Assembly (NCBI RefSeq): GCF_965222285.1
Contig: NZ_OZ244942.1
Location: 2,170,001 to 2,234,000 of the forward strand
Direction of reading: 5' to 3'
DNA from: Tepidicaulis sp002389665
GTDB lineage: Bacteria; Pseudomonadota; Alphaproteobacteria; Parvibaculales; Parvibaculaceae
Length of the DNA: 64,000 nt
Below, piece by piece: positions 1 through 8,327 of this stretch; the stretch's first letter is position 1; the number at the start of each line of letters is the position of its first letter. The position numbers and the translations under genes were made by a program. The notes under the pieces are model-generated. The model ran no database searches, was not told the origin of the DNA, and saw nothing but the letters and a program-made list of their open reading frames with translations.

Positions 1-794
1 ATTCCATTGCAGATGAATTTCAGGAAAAACCGAGCCGGGAAAAGCTGATGCGGCTCCTGCCCGCAGGCGCGGCGCGCAATGCGCTGGACTGCGCTCTTTG
101 GGACCTGGAAGCGAAATGGGCAGATATGCCCGTTTGGCAATTGGCAGGACTGGCGAAACCCGAACCACTCACCACCGCCTTCACGCTCAGTCTCGATACG
201 CCTAAGGCAATGCACGAGGCGGCAAAGAGCGCGGCAAGCCGCCCGCTCCTCAAAATCAAACTTGGCGGAGACGGCGATCTTGAACGGCTTGCCGCCGTGC
301 GCGAAGGCGCGCCGGGCTCCGATCTCATCGTCGATGCGAATGAAGGCTGGGCGCCGGACAATCTGGAGCGCCTTTTAAGCGAGATCGCCCCGTACCGCGT
401 GGCGCTGATCGAACAGCCCCTGCCCGCCGGAGACGACGCCTGCCTTGCCTCGGTAAAAAGCCCCATTCCGCTTTGCGCCGATGAAAGCTGCCACACCTCG
501 GCGGACCTCGTGCGTCTTGCCAGCCTTTACGATGCCGTCAACATCAAGCTCGACAAGACGGGCGGCTTTACCGAAGCGCTGCACACGATCGAGAAAGCGC
601 GCGGCCTCGGCATGGAAATCATGATCGGCTGCATGGTGGGAACATCGCTGGCGATGGCGCCGGCCGCCCTGCTTGCCGCCGGCGCCTCCTTTGTCGATCT
701 GGACGGTCCGCTGCTCTTGGCGGAGGACCGGGAGCCCGGCCTTCGCTATGAAGGTTCGGTGCTTTTCCCGCCCGAAAGAACGCTTTGGGGATAG
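1..794 (+). CDS. Dipeptide epimerase, enolase superfamily (5' truncated)
   Basis: The reading frame is open from base 3 to a TAG at 792-794, so the N-terminal capping domain lies mostly outside the window. The visible part is the enolase-superfamily barrel. It shows a KxK catalytic motif (LLKIKLGG), three metal ligands on successive strands (VDANEG, LIEQPLP, ADESCH) and the second catalytic Lys in NIKLDKTGG. The ending DLDGPLLLAED resembles L-Ala-D/L-Glu epimerases (YcjG/AEE type), which recycle murein peptides. An N-succinylamino acid racemase or other muconate-lactonizing-subgroup enzyme is possible, because specificity cannot be read with confidence. It converges on the oxidoreductase gene that follows. 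Confidence 0.8.
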   Translation, partial: SIADEFQEKPSREKLMRLLPAGAARNALDCALWDLEAKWADMPVWQLAGLAKPEPLTTAFTLSLDTPKAMHEAAKSAASRPLLKIKLGGDGDLERLAAVREGAPGSDLIVDANEGWAPDNLERLLSEIAPYRVALIEQPLPAGDDACLASVKSPIPLCADESCHTSADLVRLASLYDAVNIKLDKTGGFTEALHTIEKARGLGMEIMIGCMVGTSLAMAPAALLAAGASFVDLDGPLLLAEDREPGLRYEGSVLFPPERTLWG

Positions 795-812
795 GCCCAA
801 AGCGCCATTCCA

Positions 813-1820
813 TCAGATATCGAGCACGATCTTGCCGAAATGACTGGCGCCCTGCATCAGCTTCAGCGCAGGAACGATCTCTTCCAGCGGAAAGGTCTTG
901 TCGATCACGGGCTTGATGTCGTTCTGCTCCACCGCGCGCACCATTTCCTCGAAGTGCTGGCGGCTGCCTACCGTGATGCCGGAGATTTTGGCGTTCTGAC
1001 CGAACATCGCCGCGACATTCATGTCCTTCACGAGACCGGAAAGAATACCGATCACGGCGATATGCCCGCCGGTACGGATCGCCATGATGGATTGCGGGAA
1101 AGTTTCCGCACCGCCTACTTCCACGACATGATCGACGCCGCGCCCGCCGGTCAGCTTGCGCGCCTCGCTCGCCCAGTCCGGCGTTTTTTTGTAATTGATG
1201 AACTGATCGGCGCCGAGCGCCTTGGCCCGGTCCAGCTTTTCGTCAGAGGAGGATGTGATGATGACATGGGCGCCGGCGGTCTTGGCAAATTGCAGTGCGA
1301 AAATCGACACGCCGCCCGTTCCCTGCACAAGCACCGTGTCGCCCGCTTTCAAATTGCCTTCCACGAAAAGCGCCCGCCAGGCGGTGAGCCCGGCGCAGGG
1401 AAGGCAAGCGGCCTCCGCCGGCGTCAGGTTCTTCGGCGCTTTGGAAACGCCGTCGGCAGAGACGCAAACATAGTCTTCCGCGCAGCCATCGATCGGCCCC
1501 CCGAAAGAAGTGGCAAGCGCGGCGGGTGTCGGCGGACCCGAAAGCCAGCCCTGGAAGAAAGACGGGCAAACAAGATCGCCCTTTGCCACGCGGCGCACCC
1601 CGTCGCCCAGTTCCACCACTTCACCGCAGCCATCGGAAAGCGGGACAAGCGGCAAAGGGTAATCCCCGCCGAAACCGGAAGTAATGGCGAGGTCGCGGTA
1701 ATTCAGCGAAGCGGCCTTCAGCTTGACCAGGATTTGCCCTGGCCCCGGTTTCGGCACGTCCCGCTCTTCGAGTTTCAGATTGTCCAGCCCATAGCTTCCG
1801 GAAATCACGGCGGCGCGCAT
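813..1820 (-). CDS. NAD(P)-dependent medium-chain oxidoreductase, quinone-reductase-like
   Basis: This 335-residue MDR-superfamily protein has an N-terminal GroES-like domain and a C-terminal Rossmann fold with the nucleotide loop VLVQGTGGVS. The position where zinc alcohol dehydrogenases carry a catalytic Cys reads SLNYRD, and the structural zinc Cys cluster is absent. It therefore looks like a zinc-free quinone oxidoreductase or enoyl reductase type. ATG at 1820 is preferred over an in-frame GTG at 1826, because a GGGAGGG Shine-Dalgarno lies about 5 bases before the ATG and directly against the GTG. The substrate is unknown. Confidence 0.8.
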   Translation of the reverse strand: MRAAVISGSYGLDNLKLEERDVPKPGPGQILVKLKAASLNYRDLAITSGFGGDYPLPLVPLSDGCGEVVELGDGVRRVAKGDLVCPSFFQGWLSGPPTPAALATSFGGPIDGCAEDYVCVSADGVSKAPKNLTPAEAACLPCAGLTAWRALFVEGNLKAGDTVLVQGTGGVSIFALQFAKTAGAHVIITSSSDEKLDRAKALGADQFINYKKTPDWASEARKLTGGRGVDHVVEVGGAETFPQSIMAIRTGGHIAVIGILSGLVKDMNVAAMFGQNAKISGITVGSRQHFEEMVRAVEQNDIKPVIDKTFPLEEIVPALKLMQGASHFGKIVLDI

Positions 1821-1967
1821 GATCACCCTCCCTCATTGCGTCTTATTGAATATGGATAAGACCAATGTGACCGGGACGACGCGGATTTCAAGCCAAGCTT
1901 TGCCCTGCCGTAGCGTCAACGCGGCGTGTTTTTTAAGCAGGAAAATACGGAGACCACAAAGACCGAA

Positions 1968-2825
1968 TTAAAAAGGTCTATCGCCCTTGATCTGGGTGCG
2001 GTGCATGACGCGACGGCTAGAGGCATCGAAACTATCGCGCCGGTGGATGGTGCAGCGATTATCCCAGATCAGAAGATCGCCGAGCGCCCATTGATGGGTC
2101 CAGGCGAATTTTTTCTGTTCGCAATGCGCCCAAAGCCGGTCGAGCATTGCATCGCTTTCGGAGACACTCAGCCCTTCCACATAAGCATTGCGGCGGCGGC
2201 CGAGATAAAGCGTCTTACCGCCGGTTTCAGGATGCGTGCGCACCATGGGATGCATCTCGCCCGGCATCTGGCGGATATCCGTCACGCTTTCAAACCCGGC
2301 GCGCGTTTCCCCGACACTGGTCGTGCTGGCATCGTGAAAGCAGCGGTGCCCGCCAACGAAGGCGCGCAGATCCTCCGGCAGCTCTTCATAGGCTTTGTAC
2401 ATATTGGCAAAGCTCGTATCACCGCCCGTGGGCGGAATTTCGAGCGAGTAAAGCACGCTCGCCTTGGGCGGCGCGGCCACATAGGACATATCGGTGTGCC
2501 AGTCGGCTTCCTTGTCGCCCAGCGCGCCGATGGGCCGTCCGTTTTCCTTCACATTGGAGATGATCCAGATTTCGGGGCGTGAAAGCGCCTGGCTGCCCGC
2601 CATATCCGTTGCGCTGGCCGGCGCCATGTCGAGCTCGCCGAAATGTTTGGAAAAACGCACGAGATCGTCGTCGCTGATTTTCTGCCCGCGGAAAAGCAAT
2701 ACCTGATGGTCGAGCCAGGCCTGCTGCACGGCTTCCATGTCGCTCCCGCTCAGCGGGGCGGAAATATCTATTCCCGAAACGACGGCGCCCAGCGCGGCGC
2801 CCGTCGGCACAACCTCGATTGCCAT
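1968..2825 (-). CDS. TauD/TfdA-family 2-oxoglutarate-dependent dioxygenase
   Basis: A 285-residue Fe(II)/2-oxoglutarate dioxygenase. The iron-binding facial triad is visible as H110-x-D112 (ADWHTDMSY) and a distal His near 261 (IWDNRCTIHRR), followed by the Arg pair near 271 that binds the 2-oxoglutarate carboxylate. Length and motifs fit the TauD family, which hydroxylates taurine, alkyl sulfates, aryloxyacetates or similar substrates. No sulfonate transporter lies nearby, so the substrate is open. The start has an AAAGGAG Shine-Dalgarno. It is divergent from the PPK2 gene across about 140 bases. Confidence 0.85.
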   Translation of the reverse strand: MAIEVVPTGAALGAVVSGIDISAPLSGSDMEAVQQAWLDHQVLLFRGQKISDDDLVRFSKHFGELDMAPASATDMAGSQALSRPEIWIISNVKENGRPIGALGDKEADWHTDMSYVAAPPKASVLYSLEIPPTGGDTSFANMYKAYEELPEDLRAFVGGHRCFHDASTTSVGETRAGFESVTDIRQMPGEMHPMVRTHPETGGKTLYLGRRRNAYVEGLSVSESDAMLDRLWAHCEQKKFAWTHQWALGDLLIWDNRCTIHRRDSFDASSRRVMHRTQIKGDRPF

Positions 2826-2966
2826 TCCTGCTTACTCCTTTAGGCTGGGGCCATCATAATCATCCGGCAGGCAATTTCCAGATAGGCCGGGGAGCGGCAA
2901 AGAGCCACCCCAAAACCGCCGGCACACCCGAATTTGAAGACACAAAGCCTGAGGACAAAACGGTAG

Positions 2967-3725
2967 ATGAGCGAAGGGAAGATGGACAAAGCCGCCTATA
3001 AATCCCGGCTCAAGGAACTGCAGAAACGCCTCAATCTTCTCCAGCACGCCATGGCGCGCCAGGGCCTGAGCGGGATTGTGGTGCTGGAAGGCTGGGATGC
3101 AGCGGGAAAAGGCGGCGTCATCCGCCGCATCGCCTGGGCACTCGATCCGCGCCATTTGAAAGTCTGGTCCATCGGTGCGCCCTCTCCCGCCGAAAAGCGC
3201 CAGCACTGGCTGAAACGCTTCTGGCAGCGCCTGCCCGATGAGGGGGAGATCGCCGTCTTCGACCGTTCCTGGTACGGGCGCGTGCTGGTGGAACCTATCG
3301 AGGGGTTTGCCAGCCAGGAAGAAGCGGCCCGCGCTTACCGGGAGATCAACGAGTTCGAGAACATGCTCACCGATGAAGGGCTGCGTATGGTCAAACTCTT
3401 TCTCGACATCACCCCGCAGACCCAGTACAGGCGCTTTGAAAAAAGGTTCCGCTCACCGCAGAAGCGCTGGAAAATGACCCGCGAAGATTTACGCAACCGC
3501 AGCCGCTGGGACGCCTATGAAGAGGCCTATGAGCAGATGATTGCCGAAACCTCAACACCTGCCACCCCCTGGGTGCGGATCGATGCGAATGAAAAACGCG
3601 CCGCCCGCATCGCCTGCCTTGAAGAAATCCTCAAAGTGCTGGGCGCAAGGATCGACGTGACGCCGCCGCCGGCCGACCCGGAGGTCAAAGCCTTCTTCGA
3701 TGAAAAGAAAAAAGAAAAGCTTTAA
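2967..3725 (+). CDS. Polyphosphate kinase 2 family protein
   Basis: A single-domain, 252-residue PPK2 protein. It carries the P-loop EGWDAAGKGG at residues 41-50, the Walker-B-like FDRSWYGR at 98-105 and the lid-region KRWKMTRED. PPK2 enzymes move phosphate between polyphosphate and nucleotides; whether this one favours AMP, ADP or GDP cannot be told from these motifs. A second in-frame ATG at 2982 has an AAGGGAAG just before it and is an alternative start. The stop overlaps the convergent MFS gene by 4 bases. Confidence 0.9.
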   Translation: MSEGKMDKAAYKSRLKELQKRLNLLQHAMARQGLSGIVVLEGWDAAGKGGVIRRIAWALDPRHLKVWSIGAPSPAEKRQHWLKRFWQRLPDEGEIAVFDRSWYGRVLVEPIEGFASQEEAARAYREINEFENMLTDEGLRMVKLFLDITPQTQYRRFEKRFRSPQKRWKMTREDLRNRSRWDAYEEAYEQMIAETSTPATPWVRIDANEKRAARIACLEEILKVLGARIDVTPPPADPEVKAFFDEKKKEKL

Positions 3726-4885
3726 GCCGCTTCGACCAGAAGCCCGCCCTGCCAGCGCCGCCAGGTGATGAGCGCTGCCCCCGCCCCCATGAGGGCCACA
3801 CCGGCCATGACATAAAAGCCCGTGCTCTGCGCGGCCTCATAAAGCGGGCCCGATAGCGCCATGAAACCTGCCATCATGATGCCGCCGGAAACCGCCGCAT
3901 AAAGGCTCTGCGCCGTTGCCGCAAGCTCAGGGGCAACGGCCCGCGCAATGAAATGCATGGCGCCAAGATGCGCCGCCCCGAAGCTGAGCCCGTGCAAAGC
4001 CTGCGCAAAACAAAGAATGGCAAGACCGGGTTCCTGCGCCGTAATGAGCCAGCGCAAGACGCCCGCCCCCGCCGCAAGAACGACAAGCCCCACGGGCCCG
4101 AAGACCCGCGCAAGCCAGGCGGAGGCCATGAAAAGCGAGATTTCCGCAACCACGCCAAGCGCCCAGAGAAACCCGATCAGTGTTTCGCTGAGCCCGAGCC
4201 GCTGCCAATTGAGCGAGCCGAAGGCATAAAGAAAAGCGTGGCTCGACTGGGTAAGCCCCGCGGCGAGCACGAAGCCGAGAAAGACCGGATGGCGCAGCAC
4301 TTTGAGCGCATTCGCCCAGGAAAGCGGCGGCGCGGCGCTATCCTTGCGCCCTTCGGCAGGCAGCAGAAAGCCGATGGAGAAGGTGAGCGCGATGCCGAAT
4401 AGCATCGCCGCCAGAATGTGGTTTTCCCGGCCCGGCAAAAGCCACCAGCCCATCGCATAGCTTGCGACGATGAAGCTGACCGAGCCCCAGAGCCGCACCC
4501 GCCCGTAATCCATCCCTTCCTCGCGCACGGCGCGCATGGCAAGGCTTTCGGTCATGGGAATGATGGAGGGATAACGCGTCATCAGCACAAGGCTGATGAG
4601 AAAGATGGGCAGAAACCCGTCCGCCAGAAAATAAAGCGCGGCGGCGCAAAAAGAAACCGCCGCCAAAGCCAGCATCATGCCGCGCCGGTTCTCCGCCCTG
4701 TCCGCCAGAAAGGCGAGCGCGGGTCCTGCCAGAATGCGCAGCAGCATGGCGCCGGAGAGCACGATGGAGATTTGCGCGGGCGTCAGCGCCTGCGCCCCCA
4801 GCCATACCGGAAAGAACGGCAGATGGACGCCGGGAAAAATAAAAACGGCGGCATAGAAAAGGCCAAGACGCGCGGCGAGCGGCAA
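3722..4885 (-). CDS. MFS transporter, HcaT/LacY-like (3-phenylpropionate transporter family)
   Basis: A 387-residue protein with about 12 hydrophobic segments. The loop YGRVRLWGSVSFI after segment 4 is typical of the MFS_1_like family that includes E. coli HcaT. The cargo is unknown. The only start that keeps the first membrane segment is a TTG at 4885, with GGGAGA at 4891-4896 as Shine-Dalgarno. Both elements sit inside or against an intrinsic terminator hairpin (4884-4923). The gene follows a four-gene leftward run and may depend on read-through from it. Confidence 0.85.
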   Translation of the reverse strand: MPLAARLGLFYAAVFIFPGVHLPFFPVWLGAQALTPAQISIVLSGAMLLRILAGPALAFLADRAENRRGMMLALAAVSFCAAALYFLADGFLPIFLISLVLMTRYPSIIPMTESLAMRAVREEGMDYGRVRLWGSVSFIVASYAMGWWLLPGRENHILAAMLFGIALTFSIGFLLPAEGRKDSAAPPLSWANALKVLRHPVFLGFVLAAGLTQSSHAFLYAFGSLNWQRLGLSETLIGFLWALGVVAEISLFMASAWLARVFGPVGLVVLAAGAGVLRWLITAQEPGLAILCFAQALHGLSFGAAHLGAMHFIARAVAPELAATAQSLYAAVSGGIMMAGFMALSGPLYEAAQSTGFYVMAGVALMGAGAALITWRRWQGGLLVEAA

Positions 4886-4923
4886 AAAAATCTCCCTGTC
4901 CGCATAAGAGCATGACAGGGAGA
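4884..4923 (-). terminator. Intrinsic terminator overlapping the MFS start region
   Basis: A perfect 10-bp inverted repeat (4891-4900 and 4914-4923, 13-base loop) is followed in the leftward direction by seven Us (4890-4884). This is a textbook rho-independent terminator for the operon that ends at 4946. The last two Us are also the first bases of the TTG start codon of the MFS gene, and the 3' arm contains its Shine-Dalgarno. Confidence 0.75.
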
Positions 4924-4945
4924 CTACAGAGGCGCTTTGAAATGT

Positions 4946-5395
4946 CTATCCGATAGAAGGATAAGGCAGTTTGCGTTTCTCCGCCGCCTGGCGGAGAAAA
5001 CTCCAGATGCGCGCGCCAAGCTTGCGCGCCGGCGGGCTGTCCAGTTCTTCCAGTGCCGCTTGCAGCTCGATCAGAAGCGTTTTGAGCCGGTCGTTTTCCT
5101 GATCGAGATCGGAAATGAGCAGCGAGGCTTCCCGGCCCCCCGCTGCCGCGCCAAGACGCTTTTGCAGATCGCCCGGCAGGCCAAGCCCGCCCGTCTCTTC
5201 GAAAATGGCGCGCATCTCCGCATTTTCTTCGGCGCGCAGCTGCGCCCCGCGCTCGAACTCCGCCGCCGACATGAACATCATGAGACCGATGACGGAGGTG
5301 TTGCCCACCGCATATTCGGCGGTGAGGTTCGGCGCGACTTCCAGCAGAAGCTTGCCGAAGGAATGCTGCAGAACGAGAGGAACATCGGGTTTCAT
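4946..5395 (-). CDS. Hypothetical protein with C-terminal coiled coil
   Basis: I do not recognise this 149-residue protein. It is soluble, with no signal peptide. Residues roughly 90-118 form a heptad-like Leu/Glu-rich segment (SDLDQENDRLKTLLIELQ), suggesting a coiled coil or helical hairpin. Its ATG overlaps the stop of the phosphotransferase gene by 4 bases (ATGA), so the two are translationally coupled and probably act together. The unknown may be a partner of the APH-like kinase or acyl-CoA metabolism genes, which is inference from position only. Confidence 0.65.
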   Translation of the reverse strand: MKPDVPLVLQHSFGKLLLEVAPNLTAEYAVGNTSVIGLMMFMSAAEFERGAQLRAEENAEMRAIFEETGGLGLPGDLQKRLGAAAGGREASLLISDLDQENDRLKTLLIELQAALEELDSPPARKLGARIWSFLRQAAEKRKLPYPSIG

Positions 5396-6432
5396 GCGGC
5401 TTCCTCCTCGGCAATTTCCTGCATGCGTTTCGACAGGAGCCGGTTATGCACATCCGTGCAATACCAGCTCGACAGCGCCATGACGGGATCAGTGTTGTTA
5501 CCCGCCTGATATTCCTTACCGGCGGAAATCCAGATCGCAAGGCCCTTGACCATGGCGAAGATTTCCCACCAGGCAAAAGCCTTGGGATCGACCTTCAGGC
5601 CGCTTGCCTCTTCCCAGAGCTTCAAGGCTTCGGCACGCGGCAAAAGCCCGCCCGGCTTTTCTTCATTCTCGAATGCCCATAGCGGATCGCAGGCCCAGGC
5701 AAGATCCTCCAGAGGATCGCCCAGATGGCACATTTCCCAATCGAGGATCGATTTGATCTCGCCTGCTTCGTTGAAGAGAAAATTGCCCGTACGGTAATCC
5801 CCATGCACGACGCGCAACTCTTTGGGCGGTGGCGGCGGATTGCGCCGCAGCCAGCGGATCGCGCCTTTGGCGATGGGCTGGGCGATCAGCGTGTCCTTAT
5901 CAATCTCCCCTTCCCAATAATCAAGCTCGCGCTTCCAGCATTCCTCCGGCGCAGGCTTTTCCATGCTTTCCCCAAGGCCGATGGCGCCCGGGTCCTGCGC
6001 GGCGATCTTGCCGAGGATGGTGAAGAATTGCGGGCCGATCTTCGGCGCAAGCTCGCCGTAAGGATCGGGAGAGAAAGGACTTGCCGCCTGGCAGCCTTCG
6101 ATCTGTTCCATCACGAAGAAGGACCGCTCGAGCCATTTCTCATCCGTTTCCAGAAAAAGCGGCTCGGGTACCGGCACGCCGGTCGGGTGAAAGGCGCGGT
6201 AGGCATTGAACTCGAGATCGCGCTCGGTCTCGATCAGGCTTGCCACCGGATCACGGCGCAGGATGAGCGGACGCGACACCTCTTTGCCCCCCTCCTGCCA
6301 GCGCGCGGTCAGGCGGTAGGTCTCCCGGCTTGCCCCGCCATGAATGCGCGAAATTCCTTCCACCACCATGGCGCTTGCCTGCGGCATTTTGTGGGAGAGG
6401 TAAGCGGCGAATTTTTCTGCGATTTCTTCCAT
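5392..6432 (-). CDS. Phosphotransferase family protein (APH-like, ACAD10/11 N-domain type)
   Basis: A 346-residue protein with the aminoglycoside-phosphotransferase fold. The catalytic loop is VVHGDYRTGNFLF (HGD with Asp base and Asn), and the metal-binding motif is ILDWEMCHLGDP. Proteins of this kind in alphaproteobacteria are usually linked to fatty-acid or hydroxyacyl-CoA metabolism rather than antibiotic resistance. The start at 6432 has GGAGAAGG ahead of it; a longer frame upstream is low-complexity and overlaps the previous gene's coding end. It is the middle gene of a tight leftward operon. Confidence 0.8.
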   Translation of the reverse strand: MEEIAEKFAAYLSHKMPQASAMVVEGISRIHGGASRETYRLTARWQEGGKEVSRPLILRRDPVASLIETERDLEFNAYRAFHPTGVPVPEPLFLETDEKWLERSFFVMEQIEGCQAASPFSPDPYGELAPKIGPQFFTILGKIAAQDPGAIGLGESMEKPAPEECWKRELDYWEGEIDKDTLIAQPIAKGAIRWLRRNPPPPPKELRVVHGDYRTGNFLFNEAGEIKSILDWEMCHLGDPLEDLAWACDPLWAFENEEKPGGLLPRAEALKLWEEASGLKVDPKAFAWWEIFAMVKGLAIWISAGKEYQAGNNTDPVMALSSWYCTDVHNRLLSKRMQEIAEEEAA

Positions 6433-6442
6433 CACCTTCTCC

Positions 6443-7549
6443 TTATGGCGCCATGTCGAGAAGGTCTTTGAAACCGGACGGCGCGTGGGGGCCGATGATG
6501 AGCTGCTCGAGAATGCCCGCGCCTTTCTGCACCGGCTTGTCACCGTCTTTCATTTCCGCTTCCACAAAGGCCTGAATGTGCAGATAAGGCGGCACGCAGG
6601 TGTCGATATCGGCGGTCTTGAAGCAATCATAATCCACTACAAGCTCGCCCTTATAGCCGCCATGGTTCCAGTCCGGGTTCCCGTAACCGAGCCCGGTCAT
6701 GTAGAAATTCCATTTCGGCGTGAGCTTAATGTCGATGCGGCTGCCGTCATGACGCTGGAAATGCAGCTCCGCGGCTTTTGCGTGGCGCGAGCCGGACTGG
6801 AAAGAAATGTCGGACCAGCAGCGGTCCATTTTTTCTTCCTCGCCATCGCCCGTGGGGCAGAGAACGGCGGCCGTGTTCCAGGCATCGCCCTTGGCATCGG
6901 CATTGATGTGGTAAAGCGTGATGGCATTTTCGAAATTGAGCGGCGACCAGATCCAGTAAAATTGCGGCTGAGGCGGCGGCGCCACGGGCTGCGGATCGGA
7001 CGCGCCGACCGGGCGGATGCCCCAGGAGCGGTCGCGCGTACCGACGAACTGATCCTTCTTCACTTCGATGCGCCGACCCTTGACCTCGATCCAGCCCTCG
7101 TAAGAGCCGTTCTGGGTCATGCGCGTATAGTCCATGAAAATGCGCGGCCCCTGCCGGTAGGTGAAGCGCGGTTCTTCCAGCGCGCGGGCGCGGCCGCGGA
7201 ACGTGATATCGGCTTTGAAATCATGCTCGGCGCTATCGACCGTGATGCGCAGCGCCTGAAGCGGCTCGATGACCTCCACCGCAATGGGGCCGACTTTCGT
7301 ATCCAGCCGCTCCATGTGAAGTACGCGGGAGGCGTGAATATTGTGCTGCACGCCGTCCACGACGACGGCGAAATTCGCATCCATCACATTGAGATGCGGA
7401 TAGACACCGAGACCGCAGCCGAAGAAAACGCTGCCATCCCAATTGTAACCGTTGAAGAAATAGCGGTCGTAAAAATTCCGGTCCGTCCCCGAATAAGCGA
7501 TTGGTTCGGGGGTTTGGTGGATCGGATACTCATCCCCTTTCGTGAGCAT
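6443..7549 (-). CDS. Conserved hypothetical protein, CrtC-like beta-barrel (DUF7064/7065 type)
   Basis: A 368-residue protein without a signal peptide. It is rich in aromatic residues and beta-type sequence (YDRYFFNGYNWDGS, GTRDRSWGIRP, FYWIWSPLNF). This pattern resembles the family related to hydroxyneurosporene synthase (CrtC-like lipocalin folds). The GTRDRSWGIRP motif is strongly reminiscent of that group, but no activity can be assigned. The start at 7549 has AGGGAGG 5 bases upstream; two earlier Met codons would place that Shine-Dalgarno inside the coding region. Its stop lies 10 bases before the phosphotransferase start, so they form one operon. Confidence 0.65.
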   Translation of the reverse strand: MLTKGDEYPIHQTPEPIAYSGTDRNFYDRYFFNGYNWDGSVFFGCGLGVYPHLNVMDANFAVVVDGVQHNIHASRVLHMERLDTKVGPIAVEVIEPLQALRITVDSAEHDFKADITFRGRARALEEPRFTYRQGPRIFMDYTRMTQNGSYEGWIEVKGRRIEVKKDQFVGTRDRSWGIRPVGASDPQPVAPPPQPQFYWIWSPLNFENAITLYHINADAKGDAWNTAAVLCPTGDGEEEKMDRCWSDISFQSGSRHAKAAELHFQRHDGSRIDIKLTPKWNFYMTGLGYGNPDWNHGGYKGELVVDYDCFKTADIDTCVPPYLHIQAFVEAEMKDGDKPVQKGAGILEQLIIGPHAPSGFKDLLDMAP

Positions 7550-7821
7550 CAAGGCCTCCCTGTTCTCCGGTTTCATTGCCCGGTTTGCTTTTGATTGCAG
7601 GCAGCATGGCGCGCGCCCGCCCATGGGTCAACTTGACTGGGTGGCTCAGAAAATGACGTCGCGTAACGGGAGCAATGAAAGCTCGGACGCCCTGCCCGCC
7701 CGCGCCTTACGCAGTTCAGCTCCGCATTTTTTAGAGCTCTTCCCATGAGTCTTTGCGCACCCTCAAACGGCAGGCTAAGAAAGCAGGCAGGTTTAAAAAG
7801 CAGCGGATCAGGAGACGGCCC

Positions 7822-8199
7822 ATGAAACTCTGGCTCATTCTCGGCGCGGTAAACGGCTTTATCTCCGTGGCGCTCGGCGCCTTCGCCGCGCATGGGCTGG
7901 CCGGCAGGGTTGGCGAGAAGGAACTTGCCGCTTTTGAAACCGGCGCGCGCTATCACATGTATCACGCGCTGGCGCTGCTCGCCGTAGCCTGGCTGGCCCA
8001 GCACGCTTCCGCCTCGCTGACCTACGCGGCGGGCTGGGCTTTCCTTGCGGGTATGATTCTTTTTTCCGGCTCGCTTTACTATCTCGGCATCACCGGCAGC
8101 CGCGCGCTTGTGCTCGTTACGCCTGTGGGCGGGCTCGCCTTCCTCGCAGGCTGGGCTCTGCTTGCCGCAGCGGCGGCGGGGCTGAAAGCGCATCCATAA
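7822..8199 (+). CDS. DUF423 membrane protein
   Basis: A 125-residue protein with four hydrophobic segments. The signature GAFAAHGL near residue 20 and the paired YHMYHALAL motif identify the DUF423 (YgdD-like) family of small inner-membrane proteins, whose function is unknown. The ATG at 7822 has AGGAGA 7 bases upstream, so the longer frame starting at 7753 is not needed. It stands alone between divergent and downstream genes. Confidence 0.85.
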   Translation: MKLWLILGAVNGFISVALGAFAAHGLAGRVGEKELAAFETGARYHMYHALALLAVAWLAQHASASLTYAAGWAFLAGMILFSGSLYYLGITGSRALVLVTPVGGLAFLAGWALLAAAAAGLKAHP

Positions 8200-8327
8200 G
8201 AAAAGCCCGCGCAAGAGGCTGGACTTACGGCACTCCCCTTGCCAGAATTTACTAGACTGCGGTCCAGTCATGGGGCCCAGTCGCGCAATTGCGCGGCTGG
8301 ATGGAGGCTGAAAGGCCGGGAGGAAAG

